Assembly: GCF_022346995.1 (NCBI RefSeq) | Contig: NZ_JAKRNM010000001.1 | Coordinates: forward strand, 496,001 to 560,000 | Direction: 5' to 3' | Source of the DNA: Paenibacillus sp. ACRRY | GTDB lineage: Bacteria; Bacillota; Bacilli; Paenibacillales; Paenibacillaceae | Length of the DNA: 64,000 bases | Shown here: in pieces, positions 38,141 to 46,319 of the stretch | Layout of the letters: every line of letters begins with the position of its first letter | How positions within the stretch are numbered: position 1 is the stretch's first letter | The notes under the pieces: generated by a model | Told to the model about the DNA's origin: nothing | The model's database searches: none | What the model saw: only the letters and a program-made list of their open reading frames with translations | Translations under genes and position numbers: made by a program

Positions 38141-39151
38141 TTAAACAGTGATGTTCTTCATTTCATGGATTTTTTGTAGCATTTGGATAATTTGCGTCTT
38201 CTTACCACCATCCTCTGTGTGGAGATAACTCTCCACAAACCTGTATCCAAATACGAGAAGGATCATTTCATAGACGCAATGGTCGGCAGCAGGGGGTGCA
38301 TCCGCATATTCTGAAAATCCCTGGTAATAGGCGGGAACACACCGCTTGTAGTAATCGACCATGTAATTAACATCCGCTTCATCCGCAATCAGACTTGCTA
38401 GATCTTCACCCAAATAGCCCCATCCCGATGTATCCCAATCAATGAGCGCAATTTTCCCATCGGCATAGATCAAGTTGGTCACCCAGAAGTCCCTATGGCA
38501 TAGCACAAGGGGCAGTTTTTCAATGCAGTCAAATATGTCGTCTGCGTGATCATCAATGTCGATAAGCATTTGCCGCACGTGCTGAGGGAATTCGCAGTCC
38601 TCTGAACGTATATAGTCGTAGACGACTGGCCATGACCGGTAGTACAGATAGGTGTTTTTCATGAGGTCCGCATGGCTCAGGTTCGTCAGGCTTTGCAGTA
38701 CAGCAGGTTGTTGGGCATACAGTTTGCCTTGAAAGCGTCCCAACTCCAGCGCGGCCTGTTCGTACATGTCACCGGTCAAGTCCAAACCGGATACACCATC
38801 AATGTATTTCAGCCATAGGTGGAATTCATCTTCTTGGATATTCATCTCGGCGTGATAACATGTTGGCCAGCACAAGGCATCTGAGAATGTTTCACCCAAG
38901 TCAGATGCATAAAGGTCATATTCGCGACGCCATGAATCTGGATCATTGTAACGATTCCATTGCTTTTGAATCTTCAGCACGATGCGGTAAGACAATCTTT
39001 CGCCTTCCGATGTTTCGGCAATCCCCGTAACCAAGAGTACATTTCCCACAGTCCCGCCCTGTAACGGCATGGTTTGGTAGTCGGCCGAGATGATATCTTT
39101 CTCAAACCGTCTGCTTAAGACATCATTCAGCGTTTCGGATTTAATATTCAT
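38141..39151 (-). CDS. aminoglycoside phosphotransferase-fold kinase
   Basis: 336 residues of the APH/choline kinase superfamily. N-lobe with GGTVGNVLLV and the Lys in RIVLKIQ; catalytic loop LCHRDFWVTNLIY and metal-binding IDWDTSGWGYLGEDLASLI. It phosphorylates a small-molecule hydroxyl, but the substrate cannot be read; antibiotic phosphorylation is only one option. Its ATG overlaps the stop of the rsgA-like gene as ATGA, so the two are translationally coupled. Confidence 0.85.
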   Translation of the reverse strand: MNIKSETLNDVLSRRFEKDIISADYQTMPLQGGTVGNVLLVTGIAETSEGERLSYRIVLKIQKQWNRYNDPDSWRREYDLYASDLGETFSDALCWPTCYHAEMNIQEDEFHLWLKYIDGVSGLDLTGDMYEQAALELGRFQGKLYAQQPAVLQSLTNLSHADLMKNTYLYYRSWPVVYDYIRSEDCEFPQHVRQMLIDIDDHADDIFDCIEKLPLVLCHRDFWVTNLIYADGKIALIDWDTSGWGYLGEDLASLIADEADVNYMVDYYKRCVPAYYQGFSEYADAPPAADHCVYEMILLVFGYRFVESYLHTEDGGKKTQIIQMLQKIHEMKNITV

Positions 39152-40221
39152 ATCTTCTTACCCCCGTTTCTCTTCGTGTTCTTGCTGTACATGGCGAGGG
39201 TTTTGTTTCTCGCCCTTTTATCAATGAGGTAACTCGTTTTATCCTGAACATACTTGTTCTCATGCTGTTGGGCGAGATAATGCTCCCACCGCCCACGAGA
39301 CAACGAACCGTCGGCAATCGCGGAGAGAACGGCACAGCCAGGCTCGGTTTGATGGCGGCAATCCGTAAATCTGCATTGTGGGAACCATTCCTCCACATCG
39401 GTAAAACAAGTGCTTAAGCCTTCATCGGCATCAAAAAGCCCAAGCTCACGCATACCCGGCGTGTCGATGACCATCGTTCCGGAGGGAAGCATGAACAGCT
39501 GACGATGTGTTGTCGTATGCCGCCCCCGGCTGTCGACATCCCGGATCGCATGAACCTTCATTACGTTCTTTTCCATCAAAGCATTGAGCAGTGACGATTT
39601 ACCGACACCAGACATGCCGAGAAAGACAATTGTTTTACCAGGCAGTAAATAGGGATTAAGTTCGTTCAGCCCCATGGCTGTATGACTGCAGATTGCGTGA
39701 ACCGGCACACCAGGAATACTTTGTGTGACTTCTAAGAGTGGGAGAGTATAATCTTCAACGAGATCAGCCTTGGTCAGAATGATGACCGGCTGGCCGCCGC
39801 TCTGCCTGGCTTGTGTCAGGTACCGCATGATACGGGAAACGTTGAAATCCCCATTCAGCGATGAAAGGATAAACACATAGTCAAAGTTGGTTGCAACGAC
39901 CTGTTCCAGCACGGTTTTGGTATAACCTGTGGCATGACCGGAGTAATCCGCGCGTGAGAATTTGGAGCGGCGGGGCAGTACTGTAGCGATGAGAGAATTT
40001 CCGCTCTCGTTATAGTGCAGCGAGACAAAATCTCCGACGCACGGAAAGTCCACGCGTGCTGCGGCGCCGTAATAAAATGTTCCTTTGAGAACCGCTGTAA
40101 CTTCCCCACGCTCGGTCATGACCGTGAAGCGCTCGCGCCTAAGCTCCGTCACCCTGCCGGGCAATAATCCGCCTTGAATTGCATCTATTTCTGTATAGCC
40201 ATAGGTTTTCAAATCGATCAT
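39148..40221 (-). CDS. rsgA: ribosome small-subunit-dependent GTPase A (RsgA/YloQ) paralogue
   Basis: A 357-residue circularly permuted GTPase of 30S maturation. An N-terminal OB fold (about 10-95) is followed by the G domain in order G4 (ILTKADL), G1 (GMSGVGKSSLLNAL), G3 (DTPGMREL), and a C-terminal zinc site CRFTDCRHQTEPGC with the Cys-Cys-His-Cys pattern. It is coupled to a phosphotransferase gene, not to the prpC-prkC-rpe cluster where the housekeeping copy usually lies, so it is probably a second copy. AAAGGAG lies 13 bases upstream, and the leader contains two tandem terminators. Confidence 0.9.
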   Translation of the reverse strand: MIDLKTYGYTEIDAIQGGLLPGRVTELRRERFTVMTERGEVTAVLKGTFYYGAAARVDFPCVGDFVSLHYNESGNSLIATVLPRRSKFSRADYSGHATGYTKTVLEQVVATNFDYVFILSSLNGDFNVSRIMRYLTQARQSGGQPVIILTKADLVEDYTLPLLEVTQSIPGVPVHAICSHTAMGLNELNPYLLPGKTIVFLGMSGVGKSSLLNALMEKNVMKVHAIRDVDSRGRHTTTHRQLFMLPSGTMVIDTPGMRELGLFDADEGLSTCFTDVEEWFPQCRFTDCRHQTEPGCAVLSAIADGSLSRGRWEHYLAQQHENKYVQDKTSYLIDKRARNKTLAMYSKNTKRNGGKKI

Positions 40222-40239
40222 GTTTTTTGGTTAGCTCCT

Positions 40240-40338
40240 TTAATGTTGTTTTTTGGACGCAAAAATGCCACGGACAAGCAGCCTCAATAGAAGCTGCTGT
40301 CGCGCGGCATAAGGACGCAAAAAAGATACGACCTTCAT
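40240..40338 (-). CDS. possible 32-residue basic leader peptide upstream of rsgA
   Basis: A minus-strand ATG frame encodes MKVVSFLRPYAARQQ...GIFASKKQH, rich in Arg and Leu, ending in a TAA that overlaps the AAAGGAG of rsgA. It begins inside the loop of the first terminator hairpin and has no clear ribosome binding site. A second open frame on the same strand (GTG at 40363) also crosses both hairpins. Either could be a regulatory leader; neither is certain. Confidence 0.2.
   Translation of the reverse strand: MKVVSFLRPYAARQQLLLRLLVRGIFASKKQH
40259..40310 (-). terminator. second leader terminator upstream of rsgA
   Basis: On the minus strand, arms containing ATGCC and GCAGC/GCTGC with GGCAT form an imperfect long stem followed by TTTTT. 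It lies only about 40 bases before the rsgA start, so termination here would silence the operon. Confidence 0.5.
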
Positions 40339-40345
40339 CGTATCT
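40318..40345 (-). terminator. first leader terminator upstream of rsgA
   Basis: On the minus strand, a perfect 8-bp stem AGATACGA/TCGTATCT with a 6-base loop followed directly by six T residues. Confidence 0.6.
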
Positions 40346-40395
40346 GCAAACAGCAATATTCACGAAAGGTTACTTTGGATGGCATACCAAATAAT

Positions 40396-40418
40396 GCGGG
40401 CATTTTCCCGCTTTTTTT
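40396..40418 (+). terminator. plus-strand terminator opposite the rsgA leader
   Basis: Stem GCGGG/CCCGC followed by seven T residues on the plus strand, although no plus-strand gene precedes it. It may end a small antisense RNA running over the rsgA leader, or form the first hairpin of the minus-strand leader. Confidence 0.5.
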
Positions 40419-40596
40419 GCATATGCCTACTATTCAGTTTTAAGACGAAACCACCATATAAGTAGCTGCCATTAAAAACATCTCCCTTCGTGTAAGGAAC
40501 TTGCTTATCACTAAGCTACTTATAAAATACCCTTTTCTTCCAAAAAAATCAATTGAAAATAAGACTAACTGGAAACGTTCCTTCCATTTATCTTAA

Positions 40597-40689
40597 GGAA
40601 CAGGGTTGAATTTTGAAGAAGCAGTTGAACGCCATGGGATATCGAGTATCGAACGTAAAGGTGATAAGTTAAGGTTTACAATACAATGA
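40597..40689 (+). pseudogene. possible C-terminal gene remnant
   Basis: A frame without a good start ends GLNFEEAVERHGISSIERKG... then TGA at 40687. Composition is protein-like, with no ribosome binding site, which suggests the tail of a decayed or truncated gene. The rest of 40419-40745 shows no gene. Confidence 0.2.
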
Positions 40690-40745
40690 AAGTTTATTAT
40701 AGTTATTAAAGAGTTATTTTATCTGCAATTAAAGGAGAGACCGAC

Positions 40746-41300
40746 ATGAATCCAAAATTACAAAAGAAAATTAGCAATTTAGAAAATATCGAAAGATTTC
40801 CAGCAGAGGAATTATTGGAGCTCTTACCTGTTAAGAAAACCGACAATGTACTGGACCTTGGAGCGGGAACTGGTTATATTTCACTTTCTATGGCTGAACG
40901 AGTGAACACCGTATATGCATTGGATAATGATAAGGATATCCTTGAATATCTGGAAAACCAAGCGAAGGAGAGAGGCATCGCTAACATTAATTCTGTTGTA
41001 GGTGACTTCAAAGAAATTCCGTTAGGTAACCAGTTTCTTGATATAGCTATTGCTTCAATTTCTTTACACGAAGTTCAGCCACTTGCAGCAGCTCTAAAAG
41101 AAATCAACAGAATATTGAAAGACCAAGGCTTGTTCTTATGTATTGAATTAGAAAAGTCAGAGACTTCAACGGGGCCGAGAGTTTCTTCCAAAGATATGGA
41201 AGTTGAAATCCTTGATGCTGGCTTCTCCATCGTTAATAAGATCTATCCGTCAACCCAAATTGCCAACCAATCTGTCTATATGATCCTGGCTCAAAAATAA
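40746..41300 (+). CDS. class I SAM-dependent methyltransferase
   Basis: 184 residues, Methyltransf_11/25-type Rossmann fold. Motif I VLDLGAGTGYISL (about 35-47) and motif II Asp in VYALDNDKDIL, motif III VGDFKEIPLGNQFLDIAIAS, motif IV/V LKEINRILKDQGLFLCIELE. The short length points to a small-molecule methyltransferase or a relative of UbiE/arsenite-type enzymes without their extra Cys residues. Substrate unknown. AAAGGAGAGACCGAC precedes the ATG. Confidence 0.85.
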   Translation: MNPKLQKKISNLENIERFPAEELLELLPVKKTDNVLDLGAGTGYISLSMAERVNTVYALDNDKDILEYLENQAKERGIANINSVVGDFKEIPLGNQFLDIAIASISLHEVQPLAAALKEINRILKDQGLFLCIELEKSETSTGPRVSSKDMEVEILDAGFSIVNKIYPSTQIANQSVYMILAQK

Positions 41301-41377
41301 ACAATAAAGTTGATTTTATCTTAATGTAAAAGGGCGAGTAGATGTTGCTGCAAATTAAAGCTTAATGTAAATGAAAG

Positions 41378-41410
41378 CGAGGATGCCGACAAATGTCGGC
41401 ATCCTCGTTA
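41378..41410. terminator. bidirectional terminator between methyltransferase and XRE-cupin genes
   Basis: Perfect 13-bp stem CGAGGATGCCGAC/GTCGGCATCCTCG with a 4-base loop (AAAT), located between convergent genes. Confidence 0.7.
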
Positions 41411-41429
41411 ATCTACGAAATGGGATCTA

Positions 41430-41987
41430 CTATGAGTCTTTCGATTGGTACTCAGTAAATACGGCTAGATAGCGAACTTCTTCCGAGATCGGTATTACCG
41501 TATGTTCCTGGAGTGAATTAAAGTACAAGCTATCTCCATCACTTAGCTCGTATTCTGTTCCTCCCACACGATACTTCATCTTACCAGATATAACATATAT
41601 GAATTCTTCACCTTCATGTGAAAAGGTATGTTCATTAACTTCCCCTTGTTTTGCCACAAACATATAGGGCTGCATAATTTTATTATGTCGATTGGAAGCG
41701 AACGCAAAGAACGAATAGCCTTTGTTCGTTTTAATCCATTTCTCAACGTCCTCATATTGACTCGCATTAACCATGACCGTGTCGTTGCTGGATTGCTCTT
41801 CTAGCAAGTCGGAGACCTTAACCCCAAGAGCATTCGCGATTTTCATTAAAGTCGACACAGCTGGCATCGCACCGCCATTCTCAATCTTAGACAGCATGCT
41901 CTTAGTGAAACCACATGCTTCAGCAATTTCCTCCTGAGTCCTCTTTTGCTCTCTGCGTATGAGACGAATGCGCCTTCCCAAATCCAT
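41430..41987 (-). CDS. XRE-cupin transcriptional regulator
   Basis: 185 residues: an N-terminal helix-turn-helix (about 6-60: IRLIRREQKRTQEEIAEACGFTKSMLSKIENG) and a C-terminal cupin (about 105-178: HTFSHEGEEFIYVISGKMKY, EYELSDGDSLYF). Regulators of this build sense a small molecule in the cupin. Divergent from the Tm-1-like operon and flanked by two identical-arm palindromes, it is the probable repressor of that operon and of itself. AGAAAGAGGTAACC precedes the ATG. Confidence 0.9.
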   Translation of the reverse strand: MDLGRRIRLIRREQKRTQEEIAEACGFTKSMLSKIENGGAMPAVSTLMKIANALGVKVSDLLEEQSSNDTVMVNASQYEDVEKWIKTNKGYSFFAFASNRHNKIMQPYMFVAKQGEVNEHTFSHEGEEFIYVISGKMKYRVGGTEYELSDGDSLYFNSLQEHTVIPISEEVRYLAVFTEYQSKDS

Positions 41988-42032
41988 GGTTACCTCTTTC
42001 TAATCTAAGATTTGTATCAATGTATAATATAC

Positions 42033-42047
42033 TTCAACTAGGTTGAA
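42033..42047. promoter_or_regulatory. operator 1, TTCAAC-N3-GTTGAA palindrome
   Basis: The 15-base palindrome TTCAAC-TAG-GTTGAA lies 46-60 bases upstream of the XRE-cupin start, within the region expected to hold that gene's promoter. An identical-arm copy lies at 42190. The AT-rich gap 41988-42281 holds no gene. Confidence 0.7.
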
Positions 42048-42143
42048 TATTCAATCTCTTCGATATTGATGATGTTCATTCATGCGAATTTTGACGGGTA
42101 ATGACGATAATGACCGACCATAATGAATTGAAAATAACCCAAA

Positions 42144-42157
42144 AGAAAGCGCTTGCT
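42144..42157 (+). promoter_or_regulatory. cre-like (CcpA) site at the Tm-1-like operon promoter
   Basis: AGAAAGCGCTTGCT matches 13 of 14 positions of TGWAARCGYTWNCW and overlaps the -35 element of the promoter at 42153. Confidence 0.55.
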
Positions 42158-42181
42158 TAAATGAATAACATGAGGTATGAT
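42153..42181 (+). promoter_or_regulatory. sigma-A promoter of the Tm-1-like operon
   Basis: TTGCTT (42153-42158), a 17-base spacer and TATGAT (42176-42181). The expected start near 42188 abuts operator 2. Confidence 0.55.
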
Positions 42182-42189
42182 GATCTCAA

Positions 42190-42204
42190 TTCAACAAGGT
42201 TGAA
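42190..42204. promoter_or_regulatory. operator 2, TTCAAC-N3-GTTGAA palindrome
   Basis: TTCAAC-AAG-GTTGAA, identical arms to operator 1, at the expected transcription start of the Tm-1-like operon. A further half site (GTTGAATT) follows at about 42210. Centre-to-centre distance to operator 1 is 157 bp, close to 15 helical turns. Confidence 0.7.
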
Positions 42205-42281
42205 TAAAAGTTGAATTAGTAAACTTAAGTTTTACCCAGTTGATTTGTTATAAAAGGAGGTCCATGTGAAGGAGGGCTAGC

Positions 42282-43508
42282 GTGAAGCGGATCATTGGTA
42301 TGATCGGGGCGATGGATACCAAGGGCACTGAGTTTGCATTTATGAAGAACGAAATTGAACGTAGGGGATTCGGAGTATACGTATTTGATACAGGCGTGAT
42401 CGGTGAACCTCGGTTGCATTCAGACATTCCGCGAGAACAGATCGCTGCTGAAGGGGGATCATCTCTAGAGGAATTAATCTCTCTAAACGACCGAGGGAAG
42501 GCAATGGGAATCATGTCCTCAGGAGCTGCTAAAGTCATCGAGAAGGCTGCTTCATCCGGTGTAATTCATGGTTTAGTTGGTATGGGTGGAACAGCTGGGA
42601 CTGCAGTAGCAAGCAGTGCGATGCGAGAGCTGCCTATCGGTTTTCCCAAGCTGATTGTTTCTACAGTTGCAGCGGGCAATACAAGGGAGTATGTAGGGAC
42701 GAAGGATATTGTTATGTTTCCCGCCGTTGTTGATGTGTCCGGAATTAACCGAATCAGTAGGGCCATCTTTACACGGGCAGCTGGTGCGATATGCGGTATG
42801 ACTGAATCCGAGATTACGCCAGCAAATGATCGGAAACTGATTGCTGCGAGTATGTTTGGCAACACGACTACATGCGTTGAGCGGGCGAAAGCACAGCTTG
42901 AGGCCGAGAAAATGGAAGTGTTGGTCTTTCACTGCACGGGCGTTGGTGGACAAACGATGGAAAGTCTTGCTGAAGCCGGCTTACTGGGAGGTATTCTAGA
43001 CCTCACAACGACAGAGTGGGCCGATGAAATCGCCGGCGGGGTATTTTCAGCTGGATCCAAAAGAGGAGATGCAGCAGCTGAGCGAGGTATACCACAGGTC
43101 ATCGCTCCGGGCTGCGTGGATATGGTTAATTTTCATGCCAGGGCCACAGTCCCCGTCCAGTATGCGAGCCGTAATTTCTACGAGTGGAATCCGAATATTA
43201 CACTCATGCGAACGACACCTGAAGAGAATATGCGGATTGGCCGCATACTTGCGGAGAAGGCCAATGCTAGTTCAGGGCCAGTTGCCTTCCTGCTTCCAAT
43301 GAGAGGCGTATCCATTTTGGGTAGCCCTGGGCAACCATTTTGGGATCCGGATGCGGACCGCGCCTGTTTTGATGCAATCCGCAAGCATGTTAAAGACAGT
43401 ATTCCGGTTTATGAAATGGATGTTAATATCAATGATCCAGCGTTTGCGGACAGAGCTGCTAACCTGCTGAAGGGAATGCTTACGGATGGTCCAGAAGCGG
43501 AGCACTAG
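42282..43508 (+). CDS. UPF0261/Tm-1-like ATP-binding domain protein
   Basis: 408 residues, corresponding to the N-terminal half of the plant Tm-1 resistance protein. Two Rossmann-like halves are visible: residues about 1-180 (GMIGAMDTKGTEFAFMKNEI, VYVFDTGV, the Gly-rich GLVGMGGTAGTAVASSAM, DIVMFPAVVDVSGIN) and about 190-400 (VFHCTGVGGQTMESLAEAG, the TTEWADEIAGGVFSAG block, APGCVDMVNF, LPMRGVSILGSPGQPFWD). The bacterial function is unestablished; ATP binding is known for the plant domain. The GTG start at 42282 follows GAAGGAGGGCTAGC. It heads an operon ending in the matching TIM-barrel gene at 49213. Confidence 0.85.
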   Translation: MKRIIGMIGAMDTKGTEFAFMKNEIERRGFGVYVFDTGVIGEPRLHSDIPREQIAAEGGSSLEELISLNDRGKAMGIMSSGAAKVIEKAASSGVIHGLVGMGGTAGTAVASSAMRELPIGFPKLIVSTVAAGNTREYVGTKDIVMFPAVVDVSGINRISRAIFTRAAGAICGMTESEITPANDRKLIAASMFGNTTTCVERAKAQLEAEKMEVLVFHCTGVGGQTMESLAEAGLLGGILDLTTTEWADEIAGGVFSAGSKRGDAAAERGIPQVIAPGCVDMVNFHARATVPVQYASRNFYEWNPNITLMRTTPEENMRIGRILAEKANASSGPVAFLLPMRGVSILGSPGQPFWDPDADRACFDAIRKHVKDSIPVYEMDVNINDPAFADRAANLLKGMLTDGPEAEH

Positions 43509-43547
43509 GCTTATAACAGAGTATTCATTTAAGGAGGAGAACGGAAA

Positions 43548-44543
43548 ATGAAAACGTATAAGGTGGGTCTTGTCGGTGCAGGTGGTGTTACAGAGCTTCA
43601 TTTGGAGGGATATAAAAATCACCCAGACCGGCTTGAGATCGTTGCCATTTGTGATCCGAATGTAGAGATTCTTACTCAAAAAGCAGAACAATATGGCATT
43701 CGGCAGCAATTCACCGAATTGGATGACTTTATTCAGAATAGCGGCATCGATGTTGCGGTTGTCTGCACCCCCACTTCGATTCGCAAGCAGGTTGTTTACC
43801 CCCTGCTGGAAGCAGGAATCCCACTTTTTGTCGAGAAACCGTTCTCCGATACATTGGCTGATGCCACCGAAATTACCAATAAGGCAGCGATGCTCGGCGT
43901 GCCAATCTCAGTCAACCAGAACTTCCGTAGGCATTTCACCTTCGATGTCGTTAAGGATATCGTGACTCAGGATACCATCGGCAAGGTAACTTCAATTGTT
44001 TTCAACAACCTGTTTTTCCGCCAAGACAGCGGCTGGCGACTCCAGTGTGAGCGTCATGCATTGTCCGTTATGGGGATTCATTGGTTTGATGGATTCCGCC
44101 AAATTCTTGGTTCAGAGGCTGTTTCCGTTAATAGTTTGATGCGGTCCTCTTCAGCAATCAATTGTGCGGGTGAAACCGACGCAACGGTTCAAGTTGCCTT
44201 CGAGAACGGTTCGATGGCTACCTATGTTCAGAGCTTCTCGTCTCCATTCCCGAGAACGGAGATGATTGTTATCGGTGAAACGGGCACTTTGTTCTGCACT
44301 CATCAGAGGGTTGAACTGTACCGGAATGACACCAAGTCCCCATTACAAACATGGCACAACGATGTCTCTCGTGAAACAGCCACTTTTGAGGGCCTAAATC
44401 AGCTCCTGGTGTCACTTGAAACCGGAGATGAAGCTCCAAATAGCGCACAAGATAATCTGAAGACAGTGGCCATCCTGGATGCAGCCTATCGTTCCTCCAG
44501 CGAGCAACGTCCAATAATACTGAATCAAGGAGTAGTCGTATGA
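43548..44543 (+). CDS. Gfo/Idh/MocA family oxidoreductase
   Basis: NAD(P)-dependent dehydrogenase of sugars or cyclitols, 331 residues. Rossmann fold with VGLVGAGGVTELHLEGY at the start, the EKPFSDTLADA block (catalytic Lys in EKP, about residue 97) and a C-terminal alpha/beta domain with the HWFDGFR segment. AAGGAGGAGAACGGAAA precedes the ATG. Its stop overlaps the start of the next gene (ATGA). Confidence 0.88.
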   Translation: MKTYKVGLVGAGGVTELHLEGYKNHPDRLEIVAICDPNVEILTQKAEQYGIRQQFTELDDFIQNSGIDVAVVCTPTSIRKQVVYPLLEAGIPLFVEKPFSDTLADATEITNKAAMLGVPISVNQNFRRHFTFDVVKDIVTQDTIGKVTSIVFNNLFFRQDSGWRLQCERHALSVMGIHWFDGFRQILGSEAVSVNSLMRSSSAINCAGETDATVQVAFENGSMATYVQSFSSPFPRTEMIVIGETGTLFCTHQRVELYRNDTKSPLQTWHNDVSRETATFEGLNQLLVSLETGDEAPNSAQDNLKTVAILDAAYRSSSEQRPIILNQGVVV

Positions 44544-45319
44544 GCGTCAAGTTTGCCTTTTCACGGCCGACCCAAACGGATGAAGAACGGGACCTTCTAT
44601 TTAGAGAATATCATTCAACTGGTTATGCAGGGCTTCAATTAAAACATGCCCAGTACGCTTCATACATTAATGACTCAGAACGTTTCCTTGACGAATGGGG
44701 AACGTGGCCCGGGATCGCGTCGGCACTGATTACAGGTGGACCTGTTGATGACGAGATTCGCTCCCGTCTAGCCTCGCTGCTTAACTTCAGCGAAAGCGTG
44801 GGTACGGAGACCATCGTGTTTTGTCACGGGCTCTCCCGGGAACATGTCACGGCGGAGGATATTCGCCGTTTCGCCCGTCAGTTGTCAGAGCTCGGCAAGG
44901 ATTGCGAGCAGCGGGGTGTTCAGCTCTCCCTGCACCACCATTACGACCAGCCCGTAATGTACCGAGAAGATTTTGATATCTTTTTCGATCAACTGCAGGA
45001 CAGAACTGTAGGCTTGACGATGGACACAGCCCATTTGGTGAAGTCAGGGATTTCGGACGTCGCGGAGATCATTACCAGTTTTGCTCCATACATCGATAAC
45101 TTCCATATGAAAGATTTTGCGGGCGGAGACTGGCGGGTGCTGGGAGAGGGAGACATCAATTTCGTGCCGATTTTTCAAGCGATCCACGAGATCGGATATG
45201 TGGGCTGGATGTCAGCAGATGAGGAGAGCGGCGGAGGGATCCAGGAGGGGATGCATCAATGTCTCCATTTTATGCAGCAAGGAATTCAAGAGGCGCAGGG
45301 TAAATCTAGCCGGAGGTGA
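44540..45319 (+). CDS. sugar phosphate isomerase/epimerase (xylose isomerase-like TIM barrel)
   Basis: 259 residues of the AP-endonuclease-2/IolE-like TIM barrel. Metal-binding residues are visible in the order HHHYDQP, TMDTAHLVKSG, NFHMKDFAGGDWRVLGEGDINFVPIFQAI (Asp/His/Glu cluster). It would isomerise or epimerise the product of the neighbouring dehydrogenase. Translationally coupled to the upstream gene by an ATGA overlap. Confidence 0.85.
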   Translation: MSVKFAFSRPTQTDEERDLLFREYHSTGYAGLQLKHAQYASYINDSERFLDEWGTWPGIASALITGGPVDDEIRSRLASLLNFSESVGTETIVFCHGLSREHVTAEDIRRFARQLSELGKDCEQRGVQLSLHHHYDQPVMYREDFDIFFDQLQDRTVGLTMDTAHLVKSGISDVAEIITSFAPYIDNFHMKDFAGGDWRVLGEGDINFVPIFQAIHEIGYVGWMSADEESGGGIQEGMHQCLHFMQQGIQEAQGKSSRR

Positions 45320-45326
45320 ATCGTCT

Positions 45327-46289
45327 GTGAATTCCCTTATCGCTAAGCTTGGTAGAAAGTCCCGAAGACAGGAAAACGCTCGTAGCCGAGCGTTATGGCC
45401 GGACATAAGGCGAGATCGATACCTCTATTTGCTGGCTTTGCCGGGCATCTTGTACTTTATTGTGTTTAAGTATGTGCCAATGTGGGGAGTGGTGATCGCC
45501 TTTCAGGATTATTCACCCTATCTAGGTATACTTCAGAGCAAATGGGTGGGATTTGAGCACTTTATCCGCTTTTTTTCCAATCCTGACTTTATCATTTTGT
45601 TTCGCAACACCATGATGATTAGCTTCCTCAATCTACTCTTCTTTTTTCCACTACCGATCCTGCTGTCCTTACTACTCAACGAAGTGACTCATCATGCTTT
45701 CAAACGTACGATTCAATCCATTGTTTATCTGCCGCATTTTCTGTCTTGGGTCATCATTGTTGGGATCTCGTTTTTGCTGTTATCACAGTCATCTGGCATC
45801 ATCAACATGATCCTGCAGTGGGCTGGATTGGCTAGCTATGATTTTCTGACCAACAAGGATACCTTTTGGGCGCTGCTTACCATACAAAACATCTGGAAAG
45901 AGACGGGATGGGGAACCATTATCATTCTGGCGGCCATTACTTCCGTTGATACACAACTGTACGAGGCAGCCAAAATTGATGGTGCCAATCGTCTTCGTCA
46001 AACGTGGCATATTACGTTACCCGCGATCCGTAATGTCATCATTGTGTTATTGATTTTACGCCTGGGGCATATCATGGATGTCGGATTTGAGCAGATTTTT
46101 CTCATGATGAACGGAGCAGTGACGGATGTAGCAGACGTGTTCGAAACATACGTCTACCGTAACGGCATCCAAAACGGGCAGTTCGGCTATAGTACAGCTG
46201 TTGGCCTGTTCAAATCCCTTGTCGGACTGATTCTGGTCGTTATCGCCAATAAGATGGCCAAGAAGTTCGGTGAGGAAGGAGTCTATTAA
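45327..46289 (+). CDS. CUT1 sugar ABC transporter permease (LplB-like)
   Basis: About 320 residues with six predicted membrane segments. Landmarks are YVPMWGVVIAFQDYSPYLGI and the EAA-loop region YEAAKIDGANRLRQTWHITLP. The GTG start at 45327 has GGAGGTGAA 6 bases upstream; the reading frame is open further upstream inside the isomerase gene but that part is a shadow. Part of the Tm-1-like operon. Confidence 0.9.
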   Translation: MNSLIAKLGRKSRRQENARSRALWPDIRRDRYLYLLALPGILYFIVFKYVPMWGVVIAFQDYSPYLGILQSKWVGFEHFIRFFSNPDFIILFRNTMMISFLNLLFFFPLPILLSLLLNEVTHHAFKRTIQSIVYLPHFLSWVIIVGISFLLLSQSSGIINMILQWAGLASYDFLTNKDTFWALLTIQNIWKETGWGTIIILAAITSVDTQLYEAAKIDGANRLRQTWHITLPAIRNVIIVLLILRLGHIMDVGFEQIFLMMNGAVTDVADVFETYVYRNGIQNGQFGYSTAVGLFKSLVGLILVVIANKMAKKFGEEGVY

Positions 46290-46319
46290 AACCAGCCGTA
46301 TCGGGAAGGAGGGACTCTT

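Noticed and set aside
40222-40420. c-di-GMP (GEMM) riboswitch suggested by two GGACGCAAAAA segments on the plus strand
   Set aside because: The flanking helices of GEMM are absent and the repeats are better explained as the reverse complement of two terminator tails of the rsgA leader.
45117-45326. N-terminal extension of the second LplB-like permease
   Set aside because: It overlaps the isomerase gene in another frame; the GTG at 45327 has a proper ribosome binding site and matches the family length.
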